From assembly GCA_020350725.1 (NCBI GenBank), contig CP070719.1:2410897-2474896 (forward strand): DNA of 64,000 nt, read 5' to 3'. The DNA is from a bacterium (GTDB lineage Bacteria > BMS3Abin14). Shown one piece after another: positions 38,331-47,010 of this stretch (the stretch's first letter is position 1; each line of letters begins with the position of its first letter). The notes under the pieces were generated by a model. That model was not told the DNA's origin. It saw only the letters and a list, made by a program, of their open reading frames with translations, and ran no database searches. A program made the position numbers and the translations under genes.

Positions 38331-39797
38331 TCACCAGTCAAGCAGTCTCCTCTCACCCTCCAGTTTACGGATGCCCGTGACGTCCTGGCTGACCTCCAGG
38401 CATCCCTCGTAGACGCCTCCCTCGTCCCTTATGGCGTAATATCTGATGTGAATGAACTTCCCGCCGAGTTCGATCCAGAACTCGGCCGAATCCTTGGCAC
38501 CGGACCGGAATCCGTCCAGGATCTCCTGGACGATATGTACACTGTCGGGGGGATGGCAGTTCTGTACCTCCCTGCCGATGATGCCGGGACTGCGGGGAAA
38601 GATCCTCTCCCTGTTGTCTGAATAGTACTGGACGCGGTCGTCCGCGTCCACGAAGGTGATGTCGATGGGAAGGTTGACGAGGATGAGATCCAGCTGCTTC
38701 GGCGTCAGCCCTCCGGTGGACAGCCACAGGGGAGCCTCCCCCCCCGCCCGCCGTTCGGGAGGTGCCTTTCCCAGGGGCCCCTCGGAAGGCTGCCAGCCGG
38801 TGTGGGGCGTGATCAGACAATAACCCAGCTCGTCACCGCCGGAGAGAACGCGGCCCCAGTCCTCTTCGGTGAGGGTCTCGAGGGCCATGGGGAACAGGAT
38901 ATTCTCCTCCTTGTAGATCATGTCCGAAATGGCTGTGACGAGCACCGTCCCCTCCGCCTGAACCGACCTCCTGTCGCCCCCTTCCAGGTCCCTGCGGACC
39001 TTCTTGAGGATCCTGCGGATATCGTCATGGATGGCCCACATGACCTTGGAGGGACCTGAAATGCCGTGGGCCTCTAGGACGGGGAAGAGCTGATTCTCCT
39101 TGCGGAGGTAATGTTTCTCGATCTCGGCGAGCCTGCTGAATGCGCCGGTCAGTTCGGCCATCCAACTCCTTTCCGTCGCTTCATCCGGTGGATCTCCGAG
39201 GTCGCCCAGGATCGTCCGGATGCGGTCGTTCACCTCACCCAGGGCCGCGTTCTCCCTTCGGAAGGTGTCCACAGGGTGACCGGCAGGAACGGGCTCAGGC
39301 TCCTTCCCCTCGAAGGATTCGGCGAACACCTGAACGTGAACGTCGCAGAGGTTCTTGATCTCAGCCTCTGAGATCCCCTCTCTGATCAGGGCCTGCTCCA
39401 TCTCGGCGATCTCCGAGGCCGAGTCCTCCCGAAGCATCGCGGCGAACCTCGCCTTCTGCTCCTCGGGAGCTATTCCTTCGTGAAGACCGCGAACGATGCC
39501 CTTGAGGGTTTCGATGCGTTCGGCCCTTTGCTCAGGAGACAGCGAGGGTTTTTCCTCTTCTCCGCCGCCCATGTCCTGGGCGTGGATCATGCATTCGGTG
39601 ATCCTGCGATGGAGTTCCTCGTAGGGGACTCCGCTTGTCTCGGCCGCGTGCTGCAGGGTGGCGAACCTTCCGATCGTCCGGCGGAGGATGGGGTTCCTGA
39701 GCTTTTTGAACTCGGGCGCCATCCCCACCAGGACATCGAGGAGTTCCGGGTTCCTCTCGATCAGTTCCAGGATCTTCGTGTTCTTGTCGATCTTCAT
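38331..39797 (-). CDS. DUF1858/DUF438-hemerythrin-PAS protein
   Basis: This is a 488-residue multidomain protein. Residues 1-60 are DUF1858-like (KIDKNTKILELIERNPELLDVLVG). DUF438 spans about 80-160. A hemerythrin HHE domain follows at about 170-320 with histidines in EKHYLRKENQLFPVLEAHG, WAIHDDIRRI and YKEENILFPM. A C-terminal PAS domain has DDRVQYYSDNRERIFPRSP and a HIRYYAIRDEGG tail. This architecture is widespread in anaerobes and is thought to sense oxygen, nitric oxide or redox state; no output domain is present. It is monocistronic on the minus strand. Confidence 0.92.
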   Translation of the reverse strand: MKIDKNTKILELIERNPELLDVLVGMAPEFKKLRNPILRRTIGRFATLQHAAETSGVPYEELHRRITECMIHAQDMGGGEEEKPSLSPEQRAERIETLKGIVRGLHEGIAPEEQKARFAAMLREDSASEIAEMEQALIREGISEAEIKNLCDVHVQVFAESFEGKEPEPVPAGHPVDTFRRENAALGEVNDRIRTILGDLGDPPDEATERSWMAELTGAFSRLAEIEKHYLRKENQLFPVLEAHGISGPSKVMWAIHDDIRRILKKVRRDLEGGDRRSVQAEGTVLVTAISDMIYKEENILFPMALETLTEEDWGRVLSGGDELGYCLITPHTGWQPSEGPLGKAPPERRAGGEAPLWLSTGGLTPKQLDLILVNLPIDITFVDADDRVQYYSDNRERIFPRSPGIIGREVQNCHPPDSVHIVQEILDGFRSGAKDSAEFWIELGGKFIHIRYYAIRDEGGVYEGCLEVSQDVTGIRKLEGERRLLDW

Positions 39798-40157
39798 AGT
39801 GTATCCCTTTCTGTGGCAAGGAATTCAAAAGTAATAATAGCAGGGAATTGCCTCCAGGGGGTAGCCAGGGTTCAAAGGGCGGGAAATGATCCAGTCCAAA
39901 ACCCTACATACAATTTCACGCTTGATCATTGAAAGGAAAAACCCAAAACAAGCAGATGCTCGCATCCGGTACTGTGTGTGAAGTGACAGGAGAAAGTGAA
40001 TTGTCGCCCCCACCCTCCTGTCCAAGGCAGCCCTGCTGATGGAAGGAGACTTAGATCCTCAGGGAGGTCAGACAGGATAGCGGATGGAAACTGAAAGATC
40101 CTTACGGTAAAAATTTTGGATTTTAGACTTTGGATTTTGGACGATCAACTCGCTACA
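39798..40157. other. 360-base intergenic region
   Basis: The spacer lies between the tetraheme cytochrome (its 3' side) and the DUF438 gene (its 5' side), both on the minus strand. I see no gene. Its left part should hold the DUF438 promoter, but I cannot assign -35/-10 elements. A low-complexity phrase, TTTTGGATTTTAGACTTTGG, lies at about 40115-40140. Confidence 0.55.
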
Positions 40158-40580
40158 TCACCGGTGACACCTCAGACACACGTCCCTCGTGACGTCCCAG
40201 AGGCCGTTATCCCGGGCCCGCTTCGGGTCCCTCATCACGCTCATCTTCTTGTAGAGGCTGCCGGGTCCGTGGCAGGCCTCGCACTGGACGCCGCGGAGGT
40301 CCTTTTCGCTGACGCTGTCGGAGAGAGGGCCGGTTGAACCGGTTGTGTGGCAGGCGAGACACTCCGGATCGACCTTCTCGGCCCCCTTGAGGGATTCGAA
40401 GGCGGCGGCGTGCGCCGACTGAAGCCACAGGTGATACCGGTCGTTGTCCGGAGAGGAATGGCACGTCCGGCAGTACTTATGCCCGACGTACTCGGGGACC
40501 GCGGCCGACAGGGGTTGGGACATCAGGCAAAGGCCGAGCGCGGCGCTCAGAAGGGCCGCTCCGAATCGTCCGCCTCTCAT
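40158..40580 (-). CDS. Tetraheme cytochrome c (cytochrome c-554-like)
   Basis: The 140-residue exported protein has a signal peptide (residues 1 to about 27, ending SQPLSAAVP) and four CxxCH haem motifs: CRTCH, CLACH, CEACH and CLRCH. The spacing and HAAAFESLKGAEKVDPECLACH match cytochrome c-554-like (PF13435 type) domains. The protein stops one residue after the last haem motif, whereas related proteins usually continue for about 20 residues, so it may be truncated. It overlaps the upstream 32-haem gene by four bases (ATGA), so the two are coupled and probably pass electrons to each other. Confidence 0.92.
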   Translation of the reverse strand: MRGGRFGAALLSAALGLCLMSQPLSAAVPEYVGHKYCRTCHSSPDNDRYHLWLQSAHAAAFESLKGAEKVDPECLACHTTGSTGPLSDSVSEKDLRGVQCEACHGPGSLYKKMSVMRDPKRARDNGLWDVTRDVCLRCHR

Positions 40581-42955
40581 CGCTCATATCCCCTGACGAC
40601 GTGACAGTTGGTCTCGCAGGACCCGCCTGAAGCCGTTTCACGGTAATTGATCTTGATGCTGTATCTCGGATTGATGGGCACCTCTCTCCTTATCAGATGT
40701 AACTGGTCGCTTGCATGGATGTCGTGGCACGTCTTGCAGGAATATCCCTTGTTACCGTCCCGGACAACGTGCAGGTAGTGGAGGTTGTACGATCCCCTCC
40801 GGAAAGCGGTCTCGCTGGTCGTGAACTGACTGATGATCTTCCTCTCCGAGTGGCACTGGAAGCAGAGGTCGAAGGCGGACTGATCGAAGGGTCCGGAGAT
40901 AGCGGCGAGGAAGCTCTCGACTGTGTAGGGCGCGTCCCCGACGTGGGTGGTGTGGCAGTCGAGGCAATCGCCGTCAGTGACGGCCATGTGTTTGCTCTTT
41001 CCCTTTTCGATCCGCCTCTGGACCCTGGAGTGGCAGGACAGACAATCCTCACCCAGGCTCTCCTCCTGACCGATCAGTAACTTTGGGCTGTCGGCGCTGT
41101 GGGGATCGTGACAACCGGTGCATTCGTCATCCCGTTGGGATGCATGCAGCGGGCTCCTGTCGATCAGGCCGCTGTGGCACGAGCTGCACCGGGGCGGGGG
41201 CTTGGGGTCATCGCTGTGGGGATCGTGACATTCGGCGCAGGAACGCCCCTTCAGTCCGCCGTGGACATATTTGCCCGATGTTTTGCCCTGATGGCAGCTT
41301 TCACACCCCCTGCCCTCGAGATCCTTCATGAGAGACCGCCTGTCGGAGGCGTGGGGATTGTGGCAATCCAGACACGCCGGCGAGGTGACCGTCCTGCCGT
41401 GGCTGCCTCCCTCCTTGTCGTCGTGGCAGTCCAGACAGAGATCAGGGACGGCCCCCTGCAGGAGCAGGGCCCTGTCGCCGGCGTGGGTATCGTGACAGTT
41501 TGAGCAGTCATCATCCGCCGGCTCGTGGACCACCGTTTTTTTCAGGATCTCCCTGTGACAGGAGAGACAGGCGGAGACGGCCTTCGGCGGGTCGGCATGG
41601 GGATCGTGGCAGTCGGTGCACTCGCCCCACCTGAGAGGGGTATGGACCACTGTTCCGGATTTCCTGTCCCCGTGGCACGTTTCACATCCCTCGGTGTCCG
41701 ATGACACCTTCAACAGACCGGGCCTGGAGGCTGAATGGGGATCGTGACATTGAACGCAGTCCGGGTCCATCGTAACCCTCCCGTGTCGTCCTCCCCGCCG
41801 TTCGTCGTGACACTCCAGACAGATCTCCTCCTTGCGAGCCAGCAGCTGCTTGGAGAAGTCCGAGCTGTGGGCACTGTGACACTCTCCGCAATCCTCGCTG
41901 GCCGGTTGATGGATGAGCCCTCCGGCGAGGATGCTTTCGTGGCATTTGACACAGGAGGCTGTCGCCACCGGCGGATCGCCGTGCGGGTCATGGCACCGTT
42001 CACACCTGCCTTCTTCAAGGGGGGTGTGCAGGACAGAGCCGGAGAGGATAGCGGTGTGGCACGAGGCACATGGAGCCTTGACAGCATCGGTCAATACCAG
42101 GTGGTCACCGTTGGTGGAATGGGGGTCGTGACAACGGACACAGTCGGTCCCCAGTTCCACACTGCCGTGCTTTCCTCCTTCCCGATCGTCGTGGCACTCA
42201 AGACATAGACCCGGAACGCCCAGGATCAGCTGGTATTCATTGGGTCCGGAATGAGGTTCATGGCACTCCGTACAGCCGTCCTCCAGGGGAGGGTGAATGA
42301 CTTTGCCCGCGACCTTGTCGTCATGGCACTCCACACAGGGAAGGGTGGCCTGAGGCGGGCTGGCGTGGGGATTGTGGCAGTCAGGGCATTCCCCCTCTGC
42401 CACAGCGGTGTGGATATTCGCATCTGCCGTCACGGCTGTATGACAGGTGACGCATTCACCCCCCGGATTGCCGGACAGCAGGGCCGCTGAATCCGATACG
42501 TGTGGATCGTGGCAGTCCGTGCAGGGCCCCTTGACGGTCTTCGTTCCGTGCCGTCCCCCCTTGCGGTTGGCATGGCAGGCGGGGCAAAGGTCTTCCTGGG
42601 AAGAGGAGAGTAATCCGGGGATGGAGGAGGTGTGCGCTTCATGGCAGGAAAGGCACCTGCCCGCCGCCACGGGATCGTGGACCACTTTCCCCCGGAATCG
42701 ATCATGACATTCCAGGCAGAGATCCGGGGGCAGGGAAAGAAGCTGTCCCGCGGCCCGGGAGAAGTGCATGTCATGACATACCGTGCAATCCTCCTCCTGA
42801 ACGGGCGCGTGCTTATAGGCGCCTCCGAACAGGATTTCGTGCCTGTATCCCTCCGCGGCGGGACTTTCCGGTGCGAACAGAAGAGACGTCGATACGAGGA
42901 TCAGCGAGATGGTTATCCTTGAAAACATTCCGGTCTTGTTATCAATTCCGGGCAT
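40577..42955 (-). CDS. Large multiheme cytochrome c with about 32 haem motifs
   Basis: This 792-residue exported cytochrome has a signal peptide (MFSRITISLILVSTS, cleavage near ESPAAEG). I count 31 CxxCH motifs plus one C-terminal CxxxCH (CETNCH), almost one haem per 24 residues. Most belong to the doubled-CxxCH type with the repeated words CHDPHS, CLECHDDREGGKHG and GxVIHxPL. There is no membrane anchor apart from the signal. Such proteins carry electrons across or beyond the periplasm, for instance to extracellular acceptors. The start may be ATG 42955, overlapping the PBP gene by 14 bases, or ATG 42928, which gives a cleaner signal peptide. Confidence 0.93.
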   Translation of the reverse strand: MPGIDNKTGMFSRITISLILVSTSLLFAPESPAAEGYRHEILFGGAYKHAPVQEEDCTVCHDMHFSRAAGQLLSLPPDLCLECHDRFRGKVVHDPVAAGRCLSCHEAHTSSIPGLLSSSQEDLCPACHANRKGGRHGTKTVKGPCTDCHDPHVSDSAALLSGNPGGECVTCHTAVTADANIHTAVAEGECPDCHNPHASPPQATLPCVECHDDKVAGKVIHPPLEDGCTECHEPHSGPNEYQLILGVPGLCLECHDDREGGKHGSVELGTDCVRCHDPHSTNGDHLVLTDAVKAPCASCHTAILSGSVLHTPLEEGRCERCHDPHGDPPVATASCVKCHESILAGGLIHQPASEDCGECHSAHSSDFSKQLLARKEEICLECHDERRGGRHGRVTMDPDCVQCHDPHSASRPGLLKVSSDTEGCETCHGDRKSGTVVHTPLRWGECTDCHDPHADPPKAVSACLSCHREILKKTVVHEPADDDCSNCHDTHAGDRALLLQGAVPDLCLDCHDDKEGGSHGRTVTSPACLDCHNPHASDRRSLMKDLEGRGCESCHQGKTSGKYVHGGLKGRSCAECHDPHSDDPKPPPRCSSCHSGLIDRSPLHASQRDDECTGCHDPHSADSPKLLIGQEESLGEDCLSCHSRVQRRIEKGKSKHMAVTDGDCLDCHTTHVGDAPYTVESFLAAISGPFDQSAFDLCFQCHSERKIISQFTTSETAFRRGSYNLHYLHVVRDGNKGYSCKTCHDIHASDQLHLIRREVPINPRYSIKINYRETASGGSCETNCHVVRGYER

Positions 42956-44933
42956 TGTCTGTCAAGGCGCCGGAGGAATCGTGATCGCATACGATCCTCG
43001 GCGTCGTTCCCGGGACAAAGGCCTCCACGACCCTCTCCGGACATTCAGGTCCGGCCAGAAGGCCCGTTGAGGGATCGATCTCCACCAGTTCGATCCCGTC
43101 GGGCACCGCAAATGCCGAGACGGGAATATCTCCGAGCGCCCTCTTCATGAAATCGACCCAAATGGGGAGCGCCAACCGCCCTCCGGCCTCTCCCTCTCCC
43201 AAGCTCCTCGGCAGGTCGTAACCGACCCAGACTCCCGCGGCGAGGCCGGGCGCAAAGCCAATGAACCATGCGTCCTTGAACTCGTCTGTCGTACCCGTCT
43301 TCCCGGCAACCGGCCTGTCAAGAGCCCGCGCCCTGCGACCGGTTCCCCTCGTGACGACTCCTTCCAGCAGATTGGTGATCTGGAAGGAGACCTGAGGGGA
43401 GAGGGCGTCGGACAGATTCCTCATTGATTCCCAGATGATCCTTCCCTCCCTGTCGACAACCCTTTTTATCAGATGCGGGCGGATGTGGATGCCTTTATTT
43501 TCGAATATTCCGTAGGCTGAAACGAGCTCGAGCAGGCTGACATCGAATGTTCCGAGGGCAAGGCTCGGATAGGGCTTGAGTTCGGAGTTTATACCGAATC
43601 TCGCCGTCATATCGATCACCGGCTGATATCCCAGCCTGAGGAGAAGGTCCACCGACGCCGCGTTGAGGGATTTTTCAAGGGCCGTCCGCATTGTCACAGT
43701 GCCCTGGTATTCACCGGTGTAGTTTCTGGGTACCCAGGGATCGTTCCGTCCCGGGACGGGAATCTCATGGGGCCCGTCGACGAGGGTGTCGGCGGGAGTG
43801 AAGCCGGACGCGAGAGCTGCGGCGTACAGGATCGGCTTGAATGAGGATCCGGGCTGGCGCCTGGCCTGCACAGCCCGGTTGTAGGGTGACTTCATGAAAT
43901 CGCGACCTCCCAACAGGGCCTTGATCTCTCCCGTGGCTGGATCCAGGGCGACAAAGGACGCCTGGATCGGTTCATCGTCATCGGGCGGATGCCTCCTTTC
44001 GAAAAGGCCGAGGCCCATGCGAACGGCCTCATCGGCGGCACTCTGGAGGTCACGGTTAAGGGTGGTCTCGATGGTCAGTCCCCCTCTGTAGAGGAGGTTG
44101 GGGCTGATCTTCTCCTCGACCTCCCTCCTGACCATCTCGGTGAAGTATGGGGCCGGGTCTTCAGGGGCAGCATTCGGCCGCAGCTCGACTCCGGACTCAA
44201 CCGCCTTGAGGAAGGTCTCATGGGAGATATACCCCTCCTCGAGGAGACGGCGCAGGACGATCTCCATTCGTTTGGTGGCCCTGTCGGGGTTGGCAAGGGG
44301 TGAATACAGAGCAGGAGAGCGGGGCAGTCCCGCGATCAGCGAACACTCCTGGAGGTTGAGATCGGACACGCTCTTGTTGAAATAGGTTCTCGCCGCCGCC
44401 TCCACACCATAGGCGCCCTCGCCGAGATAGATCTGGTTCAGGTACAAAGTGAGAATTTCATCCTTCGAGTAGCGCCGCTCGATGTTGATGGCCAGGACGG
44501 CCTCCCTCAGCTTGCGAACGAGGGTCTTCTCCGGAGTCAGGAACATGACTTTGGCCAGCTGCTGGGTAAGGGTGCTCCCTCCCTCAACGACCCTCAGCGA
44601 CCTGATGTCCCGGAGAAGGGCCCTGACAATGCCCCTCAGGTCCAGCCCGAAATGCTGGTAAAACCGGGCATCCTCCACCGCAATGATCGCCTTGACGAGG
44701 TTGCCCGGCATGTCCCCCAAGGGGACGGGAATCCGTCGCTCGACAAAAAAGGACCTGAGGGGAGTTCCGTCATCGGCAAGGACCGTGGTGATAGCGCTCG
44801 GTTCGAAGTCCGCGAGGGATTCGACCTGGGGAAGATCCTGGGTCAGCGCCAGAAGGATGCCCAGCCCTCCTCCGATGAGGAGGGAGGCGAGCAGGGGAAG
44901 GATCAGCCAGTTGCGTTTTACGGTTCGTATCAT
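42942..44933 (-). CDS. mrcA: Penicillin-binding protein 1A (transglycosylase/transpeptidase)
   Basis: This is a bifunctional class A penicillin-binding protein of 663 residues. It has an N-terminal membrane anchor (LILPLLASLLIGGGLGILLA). The glycosyltransferase domain contains AIIAVEDARFYQHFGLDLRG, GGSTLTQQLAK and RRYSKDEILTLYLNQIYLG. The transpeptidase domain contains the active serine in PGSSFKPILY, the SLN motif in ALEKSLNAAS, and KTGT in VAGKTGTTDEF. It polymerises and crosslinks peptidoglycan. Its 3' end overlaps the multiheme cytochrome start region, so the three minus-strand genes may be cotranscribed. Confidence 0.96.
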   Translation of the reverse strand: MIRTVKRNWLILPLLASLLIGGGLGILLALTQDLPQVESLADFEPSAITTVLADDGTPLRSFFVERRIPVPLGDMPGNLVKAIIAVEDARFYQHFGLDLRGIVRALLRDIRSLRVVEGGSTLTQQLAKVMFLTPEKTLVRKLREAVLAINIERRYSKDEILTLYLNQIYLGEGAYGVEAAARTYFNKSVSDLNLQECSLIAGLPRSPALYSPLANPDRATKRMEIVLRRLLEEGYISHETFLKAVESGVELRPNAAPEDPAPYFTEMVRREVEEKISPNLLYRGGLTIETTLNRDLQSAADEAVRMGLGLFERRHPPDDDEPIQASFVALDPATGEIKALLGGRDFMKSPYNRAVQARRQPGSSFKPILYAAALASGFTPADTLVDGPHEIPVPGRNDPWVPRNYTGEYQGTVTMRTALEKSLNAASVDLLLRLGYQPVIDMTARFGINSELKPYPSLALGTFDVSLLELVSAYGIFENKGIHIRPHLIKRVVDREGRIIWESMRNLSDALSPQVSFQITNLLEGVVTRGTGRRARALDRPVAGKTGTTDEFKDAWFIGFAPGLAAGVWVGYDLPRSLGEGEAGGRLALPIWVDFMKRALGDIPVSAFAVPDGIELVEIDPSTGLLAGPECPERVVEAFVPGTTPRIVCDHDSSGALTDNARN

Positions 44934-45316
44934 TCTGTTGTCATCAGCCGGTCAGGTTGCATGGCACCCGACAGAAATGGGTGTCTCCTGTGGAGGGCAG
45001 GGCCGATAGCATCCGAGGTGGAAGGGACGGCTGCGACCGGGCGATGTCTTTTTTATCACGTGTCGACGGCGTTGGGAACAGCCATAATATGGCCCTGGAC
45101 CAGCAGGATCATCTCTACCGGGGGTCTCTATCCGTCCCATTGATCCCGGAGGTGACAGAACTCCTTGCGGTCCGGGGCGGTGATAAGTATGATCCTTATG
45201 AGGACGGTGGTACGGGTAGGGACGGCGAGGATGCGGTATTGCGGCTCAGGGCAGACCCTTTCGGCGGTTTCGACCCGAAGCACTGTTCCCGATAGAATTC
45301 CGATCAGGAGGTGTAA
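44934..45316. other. 383-base divergent intergenic region
   Basis: This region lies between the divergent genes for PBP1A and the HD-domain protein and must hold both promoters. I see no convincing gene: the open frames in it lack ribosome-binding sites and family motifs. AGGAGG at 45306-45311 is the ribosome-binding site of the HD gene. Confidence 0.55.
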
Positions 45317-45862
45317 ATGACCAGAGAAGAGGCCCTAGAGATGGTTTTCAGCCACGTGACCGAAGAGAGCCTTCGCAACCACATGCTCGCCACGGAGGCC
45401 GTCATGAGGGCGCTTGCGGTGCGCCTGGAGGAGGATCCCGATGAGTGGGGTCTGGCCGGTCTCCTCCACGATCTCGACTACCATGAGACGCTCGACAATT
45501 TTCCCAGACACGGTTATGTGACCTCGGAGATCCTTCAGGAAAGGGGTTTAAGCCAGGGCCTGCTGGATGCCATCGTGGCCCATGCAGGCCACATCGAACG
45601 CAGGACGCTGCTTGACAGGGCTCTTTACGCTGCCGATCCGGTGACGGGCCTGGTGGTGGCCGCCGCGCTTATCCGTCCCGAGAAAAAACTCGAACCGGTA
45701 AAACTCAAGAGTCTTCGAAAACGTTTCAAGGAAAAACAGTTCGCCCGCGGCGCCGACCGGGACCAGATCAGGTCCTGCGAAGAACTCGGTATCCCCCTCG
45801 ATGATTTCCTGGAACTGAGCCTGGAAGCCATGAAGGGCATTGCGGATCAGATAGGTCTCTGA
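45317..45862 (+). CDS. HD-domain phosphohydrolase
   Basis: This is a 181-residue single-domain HD hydrolase. The metal-binding residues are visible as His22 (LRNHMLATE), the HD pair in GLLHDLDYHE, and His in AHAGH, followed by the downstream Asp in AADPVTGLVV. Proteins of this type act on phosphate esters of nucleotides or similar compounds; no substrate can be inferred. AGGAGG is located six bases upstream of the start. The gamma-carbonic anhydrase gene follows after three bases, suggesting an operon. Confidence 0.9.
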   Translation: MTREEALEMVFSHVTEESLRNHMLATEAVMRALAVRLEEDPDEWGLAGLLHDLDYHETLDNFPRHGYVTSEILQERGLSQGLLDAIVAHAGHIERRTLLDRALYAADPVTGLVVAAALIRPEKKLEPVKLKSLRKRFKEKQFARGADRDQIRSCEELGIPLDDFLELSLEAMKGIADQIGL

Positions 45863-45865
45863 GAA

Positions 45866-46402
45866 ATGACCGGAAGCCTCATCCCATATGGGCACTCCCG
45901 ACCAAAGGTGGGCAATAGGGTTTTCCTGGCCCCCACGGCCGTCCTGATCGGAGACGTCGAAGCCGGTGATGACTCGAGTTTCTGGTTTCAGGTCACCGCA
46001 CGGGGCGATGTGAACTATATCAGGGTGGGGGAGAACTCGAACATACAGGACGCCTCCACTCTTCACGTCACGACTGAGCGGTTTCCACTCATCATTGGAA
46101 ACGGCTCCACACTGGGCCACGGAGTGATCGCCCATGGCTGCACAATAGGGAACAACTGCCTTATCGGGATCGGTGCCAGGGTCCTTGACGGAGCGGTTGT
46201 CGAGGAGGGATCCGTCGTGGGCGCCGGAGCGGTTGTGACTCCCGGCACCAGAATACCCGGCGGACATCTGGCAATAGGTATCCCGGCCAAGCCGGTGCGC
46301 GAGTTAAGGGAGGAGGAGGTTGCCCTTATCCGGCACACGGCAAAACATTATGTCAATCTTAAGAATATCTATTTGGAACAGACACTTAGGGATGGTTATT
46401 GA
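45866..46402 (+). CDS. Gamma-carbonic anhydrase family protein (YrdA-like)
   Basis: This is a 178-residue left-handed beta-helix protein of the YrdA/gamma-carbonic anhydrase group. Hexapeptide repeats run through most of it (IGDVEAGDDSSFWFQVTARGD, IGNGSTLGHGVIAHGCTIGN). The zinc ligands are probably the histidines in STLHVT and in LGHGVIAHGC. The glutamates essential in archaeal Cam are not obvious, so catalytic CO2 hydration is unproven. ATG 45866 follows the HD gene closely, with no independent promoter visible. Confidence 0.92.
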   Translation: MTGSLIPYGHSRPKVGNRVFLAPTAVLIGDVEAGDDSSFWFQVTARGDVNYIRVGENSNIQDASTLHVTTERFPLIIGNGSTLGHGVIAHGCTIGNNCLIGIGARVLDGAVVEEGSVVGAGAVVTPGTRIPGGHLAIGIPAKPVRELREEEVALIRHTAKHYVNLKNIYLEQTLRDGY

Positions 46403-46562
46403 AGTATTATCTAAAGTTATTCAGGAGTCAGGATTAGGTATCCAGGGTAAAACTTCAAAGCTAAATTAAAGACTTTGCGTGTATAGAGTATAGTATTATC
46501 ATCGTCAGACATCTGAACACTGACACCTGATTACTGACTTCTCGTCGAGAAAGGCGAGGCCA

Positions 46563-47000
46563 ATGGCCAAGATCAAACCCCTGCGTCAAAGTCCTGTCTT
46601 CAAGTCGCTCACCGACCGTGAGATCGCTCTCTTTTCCAGGATCGTGTCCGAGGAGGAGTATTCTCCCGGCACCCTGCTCACCGCATCCAACATGAAAAGC
46701 GAGAACTTCTACTTTATCGAAAGGGGTCGGATCACGGTCTCGCTGGGAAGTGCGGACAACCATGGCGATCTCGTCCTGGGAGAGGGAGACACCTTCGGCG
46801 AGTGGTCCCTTCTGACACCCGGCCACCTGACGTCAGCGTGGCTCAAGGTGTCCGAGCCTTCCAATATCCTCCGTGTTGACACCGTCGATTTCGAAAAATT
46901 CGCCAAGGAGGAGCCTGAGACAGCCCTGAAAGTCCTCCGGGCGCTCGCGGCGGTCATTCGAAGATCGGTGGAGGAGATAAAGGGGATCCTTTCGGGCTAG
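46563..47000 (+). CDS. Cyclic-nucleotide-binding-domain protein without effector domain
   Basis: This 145-residue protein is a single CRP-type beta-barrel with a C-terminal helix. The sequence FYFIERGRITVSL, GDLVLGEGDTFGEWSLLTPG and SNILRVDTVDFEKFAKEEPE is typical. The phosphate-binding arginine usually found after GE-x-[AS]-LL is missing: the segment is FGEWSLLTPGHLTSAWL. Binding of cAMP or cGMP is therefore doubtful. There is no DNA-binding helix-turn-helix. AAAGGCGAGG precedes ATG 46563. It is convergent with the envelope cluster. Confidence 0.85.
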   Translation: MAKIKPLRQSPVFKSLTDREIALFSRIVSEEEYSPGTLLTASNMKSENFYFIERGRITVSLGSADNHGDLVLGEGDTFGEWSLLTPGHLTSAWLKVSEPSNILRVDTVDFEKFAKEEPETALKVLRALAAVIRRSVEEIKGILSG

Positions 47001-47010
47001 GGAGATCGCC

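Noticed and set aside
44934..45316. Short open frames in the PBP1A/HD spacer
   Set aside because: No ribosome-binding site or family motif; the region is needed for two divergent promoters.
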